DNA of 64,000 nt from Roseateles_E cavernae (lineage in GTDB: Bacteria; Pseudomonadota; Gammaproteobacteria; Burkholderiales; Burkholderiaceae_C): contig NZ_JBDPLH010000013.1 in NCBI RefSeq assembly GCF_040187885.1, positions 19,992 through 83,991 on the forward strand, given 5' to 3'. The notes under the pieces were generated by a model, which saw only the letters and a program-made list of their open reading frames with translations, made no database searches and was not told the DNA's origin. The position numbers were made by a program, and so were the translations under genes. This document shows, in pieces, positions 1 to 8,643 of this stretch. The number at the start of each line of letters is the position of its first letter. Within the stretch, counting starts at the first letter, position 1.

Positions 1-513
1 GCCCAGGGCCAGGCGCAGATCGCGCTGCGAGGTGCGCGGCGCCTCCTTCAGGATGATGTTGATCGCGCCGGCCACCGCCTGGGCGCTCTGGTCGGCGCTG
101 GGGCCCTTGGTCACCTCGATGCGCTCGACCTGGGCCGGGTTCAGCTGGTCCAGGGCAAAACCCGGCGGGGCCGGATCGCCGTTGATCAGTATCAGCGTGT
201 AGCCGGCGCCCAGGCCGCGCATGCGTGGCGCGCCGTCCTGCATATTGACGCCGGGCAGGCGCTTGAGCACATCGGCCACGTTCTGGTCGCCGTACTTGTC
301 GATCTCCTCGCGGCCGTAGATCTGCTTGGCCACCGGCGAGCGGCGGCGCAGATCGGTATCGCTTTGCGGGCGCGACTGGATCTCGACCCGATCCAGTCGG
401 TTGCCAGGCTGCACCGTCGGCTCGGGCGGTCCTCCGGGCATGTCCTGCGCCCACGCGGATGGCAGGGTGCTCAGGGCACAGACGACAACAGTGGCGGCGG
501 CGTGTCGGTTCAA
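1..513 (-). CDS. TonB-dependent outer-membrane receptor, N-terminal part (cut by window edge)
   Basis: The first 171 codons of an outer-membrane TonB-dependent receptor; the barrel lies beyond the left edge. A TTG at 511-513 is the likely start: an in-frame TAA sits at 517-519, just upstream, and a GGAG lies six bases before the TTG. The product begins with a signal peptide (cleavage probably after AWA, residue 22). A plug domain follows, containing EEIDKYGDQNVADVLKRLPG, a loop with LILINGD, and the RIEVTKGPSADQS segment leading to AGAINI, which is typical of TonB plugs. The start is only 20 bp after the tex stop, so it may be read with tex. I see no Fur-box-like site in that gap. The substrate cannot be told from this part. 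Confidence 0.85.
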   Translation of the reverse strand, partial: MNRHAAATVVVCALSTLPSAWAQDMPGGPPEPTVQPGNRLDRVEIQSRPQSDTDLRRRSPVAKQIYGREEIDKYGDQNVADVLKRLPGVNMQDGAPRMRGLGAGYTLILINGDPAPPGFALDQLNPAQVERIEVTKGPSADQSAQAVAGAINIILKEAPRTSQRDLRLALG

Positions 514-533
514 GAATTACTCCAGAGTGTCGG

Positions 534-2873
534 TCAGCGCTTGGTCTGCAGCTTGGCAAAGGCCGCGGCCATCGCATTGCCGCCGCTGGGCGCTGCGGCC
601 GGTGCGCGGCCGGCGGCCGGGCGCTCGTTGCGCGCGGCCGGGCGGTAGCTGTTATCGGCCTTGGCGGTGCCGCGCGGGGCCGGCGCGGCATCGAGCTTCA
701 TCGTCAGCGAGATGCGCTTGCGGGCCAGGTCGACCTCCAGCACCCTCACCTTGACGATGTCGCCGGTCTTGACGACCTCGCGCGCATCGCTGACGAACTT
801 GTTGGCCAGCTGGCTGACATGGACCAGGCCGTCCTGGTGCACGCCCAGGTCGATGAAGGCGCCGAACTGCGCGACATTGGACACCGTGCCCTCCAGCACC
901 ATGCCTTCGGTCAGGTCCTTGATGTCCTCGACGCCGTCGTTGAAGCGCGCCACCTTGAAGTCCGGGCGCGGATCGCGACCCGGCTTCTCCAGCTCGGTCA
1001 GGATGTCCTTGACGGTGATCGCGCCGAACTTGTCGTCGGCAAAGGCCTCGGGCTTCAGCGTGCGGATCACATCGCTCTTGCCCATGATGTCGGCCACCGG
1101 GCGCTGCACCGCCGCCATGATCTTCTGTACCACCGGGTAGGTCTCGGGGTGGACGCCGGTCAGGTCCAGCGGATTCTCGCCGTCACGGATGCGCAGGAAA
1201 CCGGCCGACTGCTCGAAGGTCTTGGGGCCCAGGCCCGTCACAGCCAGCAGTTGCTGACGGTCCTTGAAGGCGCCATTGGCATCGCGCCATCGCACGATCG
1301 ATGCCGCCACCGTGCCCGAAAGGCCCGAGACCCGCGCCAGCAGGGGTGCCGACGCGGTGTTCAGATCCACGCCCACCGAGTTCACGCAGTCCTCGACGAC
1401 GGCGTCCAGGGTCTTGGCCAGCTCGCTCTGGTTGACATCGTGCTGGTACTGGCCGACGCCTATGCTCTTCGGATCGATCTTGACCAACTCGGCCAGCGGA
1501 TCCTGCAGGCGGCGCGCGATCGACACGGCGCCGCGCAGCGACACATCCAGGTCCGGCAGCTCCTTGGAGGCGAACTCGGAGGCCGAGTAGACCGAGGCGC
1601 CGGCTTCGCTGACGACCACCTTCTCGATGATGGTGCCGGGCGCAAGCTGCTGGATGCGCTTGATCAGGTCGGCGGCCAGCTTGTCGGTCTCGCGGCTGGC
1701 CGTGCCATTGCCGATCGCGATCAGATTGACGCCGTGCGTGGCCACCAGGCGACCCAGCGTGTGCAGCGAACCCTCCCAGTCCTTGCGTGGCTCGTGCGGG
1801 TAGACGGTATGTGTGTCCAGCACACGGCCGGTGTCCGACACCACCGCCACCTTGACACCGGTGCGTATGCCCGGGTCCAGCCCCATCACGACGCGCTTGC
1901 CGGCCGGTGCGGCCAAGAGCAGATCGCGCAGGTTCTCGGCGAACACCTTGATCGCCACCTTCTCGGCCTCCTCGCGCAGGCGCGAGAACAGATCGCGTTC
2001 CAGGCTCATGCTGAGCTTGACCTTCCAGGTCCAGGCCACGGTCTTGCGGATCAAGGTGTCGCCGGCCCGGCCGGCGGGGCTCCAGCCCAGGTGGCGGGCG
2101 ATGCGCCCCTCGGCCAGGCCGGGCTGGCCGGCCACGATCTCCTCGTCCAGCACCAGCTTGGCATCGAGAAACTCCTGCGTGCGGCCGCGAAACACCGCCA
2201 GCGCACGGTGCGAGGGCACGGTACGGATGGGCTCGGCGTAGTCGAAATAGTCGCGGAACTTGGAGATGTCCGGGTTGTTCTCGTCCTTGCCGTCCATCAG
2301 CTTGGACTTGAACAGGCCCTCGGCCCACAGCCATTCGCGCAGCTTGCCGATCAGCAAGGCGTCCTCGGCCCAGCGCTCGCTGAGCAGGTCGCGCACGCCG
2401 TCCAGCACGGCGAAAGCATCGGCAAAGCCCAGTTCCGCGTTGACGAAGGCCGGCGCCTCGGCCTGCGGGTCCAGCATCGGGTCGGCAAACAGCTTGTCGG
2501 CCAGCGGCTCCAGGCCGGCCTCGCGGGCGATCATGCCCTTGGTGCGGCGCTTTTGCTTATAGGGCAGGTAGAGGTCTTCGAGCTCCTGCTTGGTCGGCAC
2601 GGCCAGGATCGCGGCCTGCAGCTCCGGCGTCAGCTTGCCCTGCTCCGCGATGCTCTTGAGCACGGCGGCGCGGCGGTCCTCCAGCTCGCGCAGATAGCCC
2701 AGGCGCGACTCCAGCTCGCGCAGCTGGATGTCGTCCAGGCCGTCGGTGACTTCCTTGCGGTAGCGGGCGATGAAGGGCACGGTGGCACCGCCATCGAGCA
2801 GCTCCACCGCCGCGTTGATCTGGGCCGGGCGAACCTTCAGTTCGGCGGCAATTTGAAGCAGGATCTTGTCCAA
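534..2873 (-). CDS. tex: Tex, S1-domain RNA-binding transcription accessory protein
   Basis: A cytoplasmic nucleic-acid-binding protein of the Tex family, about 779 residues, close to the roughly 773 of the E. coli protein. The N-terminal helical domain reads DKILLQIAAELKVRPAQ, then LLDGGATVPFIARYRKEVT, a family hallmark. The middle has a YqgF/RNase H-like segment (MGLDPGIRTGVKVAVVSDTG), then helix-hairpin-helix motifs and a C-terminal S1 domain (EGTVSNVAQFGAFIDLGVH). The reading frame stays open upstream to 3152, but that stretch does not look like protein. I place the start at TTG 2873 because homologues begin a few residues before the KIL.QI motif. No strong ribosome-binding site is visible, so the exact start is uncertain. 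The 5' end of a TonB receptor gene follows 20 bp downstream. Confidence 0.93.
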   Translation of the reverse strand: MDKILLQIAAELKVRPAQINAAVELLDGGATVPFIARYRKEVTDGLDDIQLRELESRLGYLRELEDRRAAVLKSIAEQGKLTPELQAAILAVPTKQELEDLYLPYKQKRRTKGMIAREAGLEPLADKLFADPMLDPQAEAPAFVNAELGFADAFAVLDGVRDLLSERWAEDALLIGKLREWLWAEGLFKSKLMDGKDENNPDISKFRDYFDYAEPIRTVPSHRALAVFRGRTQEFLDAKLVLDEEIVAGQPGLAEGRIARHLGWSPAGRAGDTLIRKTVAWTWKVKLSMSLERDLFSRLREEAEKVAIKVFAENLRDLLLAAPAGKRVVMGLDPGIRTGVKVAVVSDTGRVLDTHTVYPHEPRKDWEGSLHTLGRLVATHGVNLIAIGNGTASRETDKLAADLIKRIQQLAPGTIIEKVVVSEAGASVYSASEFASKELPDLDVSLRGAVSIARRLQDPLAELVKIDPKSIGVGQYQHDVNQSELAKTLDAVVEDCVNSVGVDLNTASAPLLARVSGLSGTVAASIVRWRDANGAFKDRQQLLAVTGLGPKTFEQSAGFLRIRDGENPLDLTGVHPETYPVVQKIMAAVQRPVADIMGKSDVIRTLKPEAFADDKFGAITVKDILTELEKPGRDPRPDFKVARFNDGVEDIKDLTEGMVLEGTVSNVAQFGAFIDLGVHQDGLVHVSQLANKFVSDAREVVKTGDIVKVRVLEVDLARKRISLTMKLDAAPAPRGTAKADNSYRPAARNERPAAGRAPAAAPSGGNAMAAAFAKLQTKR

Positions 2874-2949
2874 AACAGCGAAAGCCAAGGCTAAATCTTG
2901 AAGCGCGCGAGTGTGCCACAGGGGTGGGGGCGGGGTCGGCACCCAGAGC

Positions 2950-3600
2950 TCAGGCGGCCAGCCAGCGCCGCTGGCCGGCGATGCGGCGCAGATCGCTGAA
3001 GCGGGTCTCGCCCCGCTCGCGCAAGGCCGGCCACAGCCGCAGCAGCAACTCGGCCGTGGCCAGCGTGTCGGCGGCGGCCTGATGGCGCTGTGCGCAGCGA
3101 ATGCCGAAGTGCGCCATCCACTCGTCCAGCGAGCGCCGCCGCCCCTGGGCATGCAACACGGCGGCCACCGGCTCCAGGTCCAGCCAGCGGTTGGACAGGC
3201 GGCGGCCCAGCAGCCGGCCCATCTCGCGCTGGATCATGGCCTCGTCAAACGCTGCATGGAAGGCCAGCAGCGGCGCCGCGCCGGCCCACTGCTCAAAGGC
3301 CCGCAGCGCCGTCGCCGGCTCGACGCCGCTGCGCTGGGCCGCCAGGCCGATGCCGTGCAGCAGGATATTGGCCTTGTAGTCGGCCGGCACGGGCCGGGCC
3401 TCGTCCTGGCGCAGCAGGATCTCGAAACTGTCTCCCAGCAGGATGCGGGGCTCGGGCCTGAGCTCCACCGCGATGGCCGCGATCGCCAGCAGCCGGTCGC
3501 GTTCCAGGTCCAGCCCGGTGGTCTCGACATCGAGCACCACCCAGCGCTGCTGTGCATCGACGCTGCCGCGGCCTGTCAGGCGCTGCCACCAGCCGCTCAT
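2950..3600 (-). CDS. DnaQ-like DEDDh 3'-5' exonuclease
   Basis: A 216-residue exonuclease of the DnaQ/RNase T superfamily. All three exo motifs are visible: Exo I VVLDVETTGLD (D and E metal ligands), Exo II LAFHAAFDEAMI, and Exo III RHQAAADTLAT with H and D spaced as in the DEDDh type. There is no polymerase domain, so it is a stand-alone proofreading-like or repair exonuclease. Its ATG overlaps the stop of the upstream cNMP/CBS/DUF294 gene as ATGA (3597-3600), which implies translational coupling. From memory this pair recurs in Burkholderiales next to a DUF4212/VC_2705 symporter, as here. The role of the pairing is unknown to me. Confidence 0.9.
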   Translation of the reverse strand: MSGWWQRLTGRGSVDAQQRWVVLDVETTGLDLERDRLLAIAAIAVELRPEPRILLGDSFEILLRQDEARPVPADYKANILLHGIGLAAQRSGVEPATALRAFEQWAGAAPLLAFHAAFDEAMIQREMGRLLGRRLSNRWLDLEPVAAVLHAQGRRRSLDEWMAHFGIRCAQRHQAAADTLATAELLLRLWPALRERGETRFSDLRRIAGQRRWLAA

Positions 3601-5498
3601 CGCAGATAGTCCAGTTCCAGGCGCTGCTGCAGGCGACGCGCCACCTTGTAGCTCTCCTTGAGCACACGGCGGTCGATGTCATTGAGTTCGTCCAGCGCGA
3701 TCCAGTTGGGGTGGGCGGCAGCGCCCTGCACCCGCAGCCTGAGCATCTGCAAGAACTCGAAGGCGCCGACCCAGCCCTCGCGCTCGTGCGCGGGCGCCTG
3801 CAGCACCTGTCCCAGGGCCTCGAAACGGGCCCGGGTGCCGGTCTCGGCCACGCCATGGGCCAGCGCGTAGAGCCGGGCCACATCGACAAACAGGGCCGTG
3901 CCGCCGAGCTTCAGGTCCACACCCTCGCGGCCGCCGATCTGCTGGGCCTCGACCGCGCCCAGCCAGTTCAGCGGCGTGCGGTTGCGCAGCGCGTTTTCGG
4001 CCATCTGGCGCATGAAGCGCGGCAGCCGCGCCGCATGGTCGCTGACCAGGGCGCGCAGCGGCCGCGCCAGCCTGGCCTCGCCCCAGATCGGCCGGAAGTC
4101 GAAGTAGATGCTAGCCTTCAGCAAGTCCTCCGGCGCGCCGTGCTCCATCCAGGCGCTGAAGGCTTCCAGCCACTCCTGTTGGCTCAGGCAGCAGGCCGGG
4201 TTGCCGGCCATCACCTGGCCCTTGCACAGCGGGTAGCCGCAGGCATCGAGGGCCTCGTTGGCCGCCCGCGCAAACGCCAGCCAGCGCGGCCGGTCGGCGG
4301 CGGGGTCGCTGCTCTCGAATATCAGGCCGTTGTCCTGGTCGGAGGCAATGGTCTGCTCGCCGCGCCCCTCGGAGCCAAAGGCCAGCCAGCAGGCCCGGCC
4401 CATGTCCAGCCCATGGGCTTCGGCCAGCAGCTGCAGCAGGCGCTGGGTCAGCACATCGTTGAGATGGGAGATCAGCTCGGTCAGCTGCCGCGCCGCCACG
4501 CCCTGGCCCAGCAGATTGCGGGCGAAGCGGCGGATGTCCTGGGCCACCACGCGCAGCGTGTCCACATCCTGGGCATTGCGTATCGCCGTGCTGACCTGCT
4601 TGAGCGACAGGCGCTGCATCGCGAACAGATCGCGCTCCGAGACGATGCCCACGACCGCCCCACCCTCGCCAAGCACCGGCACATGGCGCAGGCCGTGGCG
4701 CGACATCAGCAGCGCCGCGTCCTGGGCCGTGTCCTCGCCGCGCAGGCACAGCACCGGCGTACTCATCACGGCGGCGATCGGCGTGGCCAGCAGCAGTTGC
4801 GGCAAGGTGATGCGCGCCAGCACATCGTGGCGGGTCAGGATGCCCAGCGGCGCGCCGGCGGCGTCCAGCACCAGCACCGAGCCGATGTGTTGCTGGTGCA
4901 TCAGCAGCAGGGCCTGCGCCAGCGGGGTCTCGGGCGCGACGCCGGTCGGTGATTTGCGGGCCAGCTGGGCCAGCGGCGTCTCCATCGACTGCTCGGACAG
5001 GGTCTGCGAGGAGTAGGCCACCTGCAGCGCACGGCGCGATAGCGCCAGAAACTGCGCGACGCGGCGGTTCAGGAAATCGGCAAAAGGCGCGCTCACCCGG
5101 GCCAGTCCATGCACTTCGGCCGCCGGCAGCAGCAAGCAGAAAGTATCGCCCTGCGAGGTGTAGGTGGCGGTGACGGCGCGCGCGCCCATCAGCGCGCCGA
5201 CCGGGAAGAAATCACCCGGTTCGAAATGAAAGCCGCCGGTGGCCTCGGCGATGCCGCGCTGGGCCGTCACCGCTCCCTGGCGAACGAACAGCAGATGCTC
5301 GACCGGCCCCTGCTCCGGCGCCAGCAGCAGCTCGCCCGGGCCGTAATAGGCCTGGCTGGCCGCGGCCAGGAAGCGCTCCACATGGGCGGCCTGCATCTGC
5401 GCGAACGGGGCATGCGCACTCAGCTCGCTGCGCAGATGTCCCAGCAGACTGGCGGACGGCGTGGCGTGAGGTGGATCGCTCATGGGGTGATCATTCAT
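3597..5498 (-). CDS. cNMP-binding, tandem-CBS, DUF294 nucleotidyltransferase-like protein
   Basis: A 633-residue cytoplasmic signalling protein. Domains in order: a Crp-like cyclic-nucleotide-binding beta roll (about 30-150, with FEPGDFFPVGALMG), two CBS repeats (about 175-300, with HIGSVLVLDAAGAPLGILTR and HGLRHVPVLGEGG), and a DUF294 nucleotidyltransferase core with GSEGRGEQT at 375-383 and DQDN at 387-390, followed by the DUF294 C-terminal helical domain. The family is thought to act like GlnD-type transferases, but its substrate is not established. Its ATG (5498) lies one base after the U-tract of a strong intrinsic terminator; ATG 5483 is an alternative start. Neither has a good ribosome-binding site. 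The exonuclease gene overlaps its stop by four bases. Confidence 0.88.
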   Translation of the reverse strand: MNDHPMSDPPHATPSASLLGHLRSELSAHAPFAQMQAAHVERFLAAASQAYYGPGELLLAPEQGPVEHLLFVRQGAVTAQRGIAEATGGFHFEPGDFFPVGALMGARAVTATYTSQGDTFCLLLPAAEVHGLARVSAPFADFLNRRVAQFLALSRRALQVAYSSQTLSEQSMETPLAQLARKSPTGVAPETPLAQALLLMHQQHIGSVLVLDAAGAPLGILTRHDVLARITLPQLLLATPIAAVMSTPVLCLRGEDTAQDAALLMSRHGLRHVPVLGEGGAVVGIVSERDLFAMQRLSLKQVSTAIRNAQDVDTLRVVAQDIRRFARNLLGQGVAARQLTELISHLNDVLTQRLLQLLAEAHGLDMGRACWLAFGSEGRGEQTIASDQDNGLIFESSDPAADRPRWLAFARAANEALDACGYPLCKGQVMAGNPACCLSQQEWLEAFSAWMEHGAPEDLLKASIYFDFRPIWGEARLARPLRALVSDHAARLPRFMRQMAENALRNRTPLNWLGAVEAQQIGGREGVDLKLGGTALFVDVARLYALAHGVAETGTRARFEALGQVLQAPAHEREGWVGAFEFLQMLRLRVQGAAAHPNWIALDELNDIDRRVLKESYKVARRLQQRLELDYLR

Positions 5499-5499
5499 G

Positions 5500-5527
5500 A
5501 AAAAAGCCCCGCAGCAAGCTGCGGGGC
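5500..5527 (-). terminator. Intrinsic terminator after the symporter gene, abutting the next start codon
   Basis: Read on the minus strand this is a GC-rich stem of about nine pairs (GCCCCGCAG with CTGCGGGGC; short loop at 5513-5517) followed directly by TTTTTT. It lies 31 bp after the symporter stop and ends one base before the ATG of the DUF294 gene. The 3' arm holds the only G-rich sequence at ribosome-binding distance from that ATG. Confidence 0.85.
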
Positions 5528-5558
5528 CGATTCAGATCAAGACTTGATCAAAGAAGCA

Positions 5559-7685
5559 TCAGGCCTTGCCCAGACGCAGGTCCGGATAGCGCACATGCTC
5601 GACCAACTCCTGCGTGTCCTTGCTCGGCGCCGGCGTGATCAGGCTGACGATGATGATCACCGCAAAGCCCAGCGGCACGCCGAACAGGCCGGCCGAGATC
5701 GGCAGGATCCCCCACCACAGCTCGATCGGCGAGGTCACGCCGAACACGCCGCGCAGCCAGGGCTGGGTCGTCACCATATAGTAGAAGGTGATGCCCAGAC
5801 CGGCCGCGATGCCCAGCGACGCACCCCATTTGTTGGCGCGCTTCCAGAACACCCCCAGCACCAGGGCCGGGAAGAAGGCAGCGGCCGCGAACGAGAACGC
5901 AGCGGAGACCAGGAACAGGATGTCGGCCGGCTTCTGCGCCGCGACATAGGCCGCAGCCAGCGCCACCACCAGCAGCAACACCTTGGAGATGGTGACGCGG
6001 CGGGCGGTCGAGGCGTTCGGGTCGATCATCTTGTAATAGACATCGTGGCTCAGCGCATTGGCAATGGTCAGCAGCAGGCCGTCGGCGGTGGACAGCGCCG
6101 CCGCCAGGCCGCCGGCCGCCACCATGCCCGAGATCACATAGGGCAGGCCACCGATCTCCGGCGTGGCCAGCACGATGATGTCGCCACCTATCCTCATCTC
6201 GCCGAGCTGGAAGATGCCGTCCTTGTTGACATCGGCCACCGCCAGCAGGGCCGGGTCGACCTTGGCCCAGTTGTTGATCCAGGCCGGCAACTGATCGAAC
6301 GGCGTGCCCACCAGCACGGTGAAGACTTCGTACTTGACCAGCACGGCCAGGGCCGGCGCGGTGAAGTAGAGCAGGAAGATGAAGAACAGGCTCCAGGTCA
6401 CCGACTCGCGCGCCTCCCTGACCGAGGGCGTGGTGTAGTAGCGCATCAGGATGTGCGGCAGCGCGGCCGTCCCCACCATCAGGCAGAACACCAGAGCCAG
6501 GAAGTTGCGGCGCGATTCGTCGAAGGTCTTCTTCGCCTTCTCGTCACCATTGGGATCGCCGGCAAACTGCTGGCCGTGGGTCGGCATGCCGGCCAGCGGC
6601 TTGGCGCGCGCCTCATTGGCGGTCTTGCCGGCCGTCCAGGCCTTCTTGGCATCGGCCTCGGTGGCCGGCAGGGCCGCCAACGCCTTTTGCGCCGCCTCGA
6701 CCTCGGCCGCCGGGGCATTGGCCGCCTTCAGCGCGGCCAGCTTGCTCTCGGCCGCAGCCTTGTCTGCAGCCATCGCGGCCGGCACATCCTTGAGCTTGGC
6801 ATCGAACTCGGCCGCGCGGGCCTTGAAGATCTCGATGACCTCCAGCTCCTTCGGATCGGCCTTGATCTTCTTCTCGGCCGCGCTGACCTTCTCCAGCTGG
6901 TAGCCGTAGATGGCCTGTGGCACCGGGATATTGGTCTGCTTGACCGACAGCCAGATCACCGGCACGAGGTAGGCAATGATCAGGATGATGTACTGGGCCA
7001 CCTGGGTCCAGGTGACGGCCCGCATGCCGCCCAGGAAGGAACAGACCAGGATGCCGGCCAGACCGACAAAGACCCCGATCTCGAAGGCCAGCCCCGAGAG
7101 CCGCGCGGTGATCAGACCGACGCCATAGATCTGCGCCACCACATAGGTGAAGGAGCACAGGATGGCGGCGATCACGCCCAGGATGCGCGGCAGATTGCCC
7201 TCATAGCGCGCGCCCAGGAAGTCGGGGATCGTGAACTGGCCGAACTTGCGCAGATAGGGCGCCAGGAACAGCGCCACCAGGCAGTAGCCGCCGGTCCAGC
7301 CCATGATGAAGGCCAGGCCACCATAGCCGGTCAGATAAAGCGTGCCGGCCATGCCGATGAAGGATGCGGCGGACATCCAGTCGGCGCCGGTGGCCATGCC
7401 GTTGTACATCGCCGGCACCCGCCGGCCGGCCACGTAGTACTCGCTGGCATCCGAGGTGCGGCTCATGAAGCCGATGCCCGCATACAGCAGCACGGTGGAG
7501 ATCAGGAAGATGAAGCCGATGTACTGGCGCGGCAGGCCCATCTGCTCCAGGATCGCCAGCGCGATGATGAAGACGATGAAGCCGCCCGTGTACCAGGTGT
7601 AGACCTTGTTGAGCTGCTTTTTGAAGGCAACGTTGGAGGCGGCACTGAAGGTGCCGCCGGCGCTTGAGGGTGTTGAGCCTGCCAT
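5559..7685 (-). CDS. Sodium:solute symporter, VC_2705 subfamily (acetate-permease-like), large subunit
   Basis: An inner-membrane secondary transporter of the SSS family with about 13 hydrophobic segments. Family marks include SEYYVAGRRVPAMYNGMATG, ADWMSAASFIGMAG and ALSTADGLLLTIANALSHDVY. It resembles ActP, but the preceding DUF4212 partner points to the VC_2705 subfamily, for which small organic acids are the presumed substrates. Two insertions stand out: a charged, Ala-rich, probably coiled-coil segment of about 130 residues (roughly 264-394), and a 12-residue EF-hand-like loop DVNKDGIFQLGE (485-496). I prefer ATG 7685 because GAGG lies nine bases upstream; ATG 7694 and 7703 are in frame and would overlap the small-subunit gene. 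An intrinsic terminator follows. Confidence 0.9.
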   Translation of the reverse strand: MAGSTPSSAGGTFSAASNVAFKKQLNKVYTWYTGGFIVFIIALAILEQMGLPRQYIGFIFLISTVLLYAGIGFMSRTSDASEYYVAGRRVPAMYNGMATGADWMSAASFIGMAGTLYLTGYGGLAFIMGWTGGYCLVALFLAPYLRKFGQFTIPDFLGARYEGNLPRILGVIAAILCSFTYVVAQIYGVGLITARLSGLAFEIGVFVGLAGILVCSFLGGMRAVTWTQVAQYIILIIAYLVPVIWLSVKQTNIPVPQAIYGYQLEKVSAAEKKIKADPKELEVIEIFKARAAEFDAKLKDVPAAMAADKAAAESKLAALKAANAPAAEVEAAQKALAALPATEADAKKAWTAGKTANEARAKPLAGMPTHGQQFAGDPNGDEKAKKTFDESRRNFLALVFCLMVGTAALPHILMRYYTTPSVREARESVTWSLFFIFLLYFTAPALAVLVKYEVFTVLVGTPFDQLPAWINNWAKVDPALLAVADVNKDGIFQLGEMRIGGDIIVLATPEIGGLPYVISGMVAAGGLAAALSTADGLLLTIANALSHDVYYKMIDPNASTARRVTISKVLLLVVALAAAYVAAQKPADILFLVSAAFSFAAAAFFPALVLGVFWKRANKWGASLGIAAGLGITFYYMVTTQPWLRGVFGVTSPIELWWGILPISAGLFGVPLGFAVIIIVSLITPAPSKDTQELVEHVRYPDLRLGKA
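6198..6233 (-). other. EF-hand-like calcium-binding loop within the symporter
   Basis: The encoded DVNKDGIFQLGE has D, N, D, G and E at loop positions 1, 3, 5, 6 and 12 and a hydrophobic residue at position 8, as in a canonical EF-hand loop. It sits in a loop between membrane segments. Calcium binding is inferred from the pattern only. Confidence 0.55.
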
Positions 7686-7686
7686 G

Positions 7687-7959
7687 TCATTCATCCTCGG
7701 CAACGCCGTGTTCCTGGTCCAGGCGATTCATATAGCTCGCGTAGAACCAGATGATCAGGCAGTAGACGATCAGCGCCCCCTGGGATGCGACCCAGAAGCT
7801 GAACGGCCAGCCAAAAAAGGTGAAGTTCAGTTCGCGGGCGTAGAAGCCCACGACAAAGGTCACCACGAACCAGATCGCCAGCAGAATTCCTGTGATTCGC
7901 AGGTTCTTCTGCCAGTACTGGCGGTGTCGGTCGGATAACTGCATCGCTGTCGTCTCCAT
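7687..7959 (-). CDS. DUF4212 symporter small subunit
   Basis: A 90-residue membrane protein with two hydrophobic segments (about 20-42 and 50-75) and the family-typical start RHRQYWQKNLRI and ELNFTFFGWPFSFW core. DUF4212 proteins are encoded directly before VC_2705-type sodium:solute symporters and are taken to be their small subunit. Here the stop codon lies one base before the chosen ATG of the large subunit, so the two should be coupled. The start ATG at 7959 precedes ETTAMQLSDR; ATG 7944 (MQLSDR) is an alternative. Confidence 0.9.
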   Translation of the reverse strand: METTAMQLSDRHRQYWQKNLRITGILLAIWFVVTFVVGFYARELNFTFFGWPFSFWVASQGALIVYCLIIWFYASYMNRLDQEHGVAEDE

Positions 7960-8052
7960 CGCGTTGTAAGCAAGGCCGGCCCGCCTGGCGGCGGTCCGGG
8001 CACCGATGCGTCCCCCTGCACCAACAGCGCGCAGCCTGCGTGGGAACGCCCG

Positions 8053-8643
8053 TCAGGCGAGCAGGCCGGTCTCGCGCTCCAGTTGCGCGGCGACCTTGGG
8101 CTCGAAGCCCTTGAGGTGGGCGATGATGCGCCTTGCCTCGTCGGGCTCCTGACGGTCCACATGCACCCGGGCCAGCTGGTACCAGCCGTAAGGGCTCATG
8201 GGTTGCAGTTCGGTGTTGCGCCTGAGGGCGGCCAGGGCCTCCTCGAAGCGTTGCATGCGTATCAGGCACAGGCCCAGGCCGTACCAGGCCCGGTCCAGCT
8301 TGGTGTCCAGCGACACGGCCTGGCGGAAGGCGGTCTCGGCCTCTTCCAGCCGGCTCTCGGCCTCCAGCAGATAGGCCAGATTGAACCAGTCGCCGGCGCT
8401 GCGCTGCGGTGCTGCCGCGACCAGGGCCTGCAGATCGGCAATCGCCTCGCCGCGCGCGCCGCGCTGCGAGCGCAGATGGGCACGGCTGGCCAGGGCATAG
8501 CTGTCCTGCGGCCAGCGTCGCAGCATCTCGTCAAAGATCTGCTCGGCCTGCTCGTGGCGGCCGAAAACCAGGGCGGTGATGGCGCGCAGCTTCAGCAGGC
8601 GATAGGGCCAGGTCTTGCCGGATTGCAGGGTGTTCACTGACAT
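8053..8643 (-). CDS. Tetratricopeptide-repeat protein
   Basis: A 196-residue soluble protein made largely of TPR helices. Repeats include HEQAEQIFDEMLRRWPQDSY, DWFNLAYLLEAESRLEEAE, AWYGLGLCLIRMQRFEEAL and YGWYQLARVHVDRQEPDEA. No signal peptide or catalytic domain is seen, so it is probably a protein-interaction adaptor. The start ATG (8643) lies inside the end of the upstream YggT-like gene (10-bp overlap), so the two form a coupled pair. The frame stays open further upstream, but that part only shadows the membrane-protein gene. The partner and pathway are unknown. Confidence 0.8.
   Translation of the reverse strand: MSVNTLQSGKTWPYRLLKLRAITALVFGRHEQAEQIFDEMLRRWPQDSYALASRAHLRSQRGARGEAIADLQALVAAAPQRSAGDWFNLAYLLEAESRLEEAETAFRQAVSLDTKLDRAWYGLGLCLIRMQRFEEALAALRRNTELQPMSPYGWYQLARVHVDRQEPDEARRIIAHLKGFEPKVAAQLERETGLLA

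Noticed and set aside
5535..5549. GATCAAG-A-CTTGATC palindrome between the symporter stop and the terminator
   Set aside because: It could be an operator, but it lies downstream of the symporter gene, is short, and I found no second copy or linked regulator.
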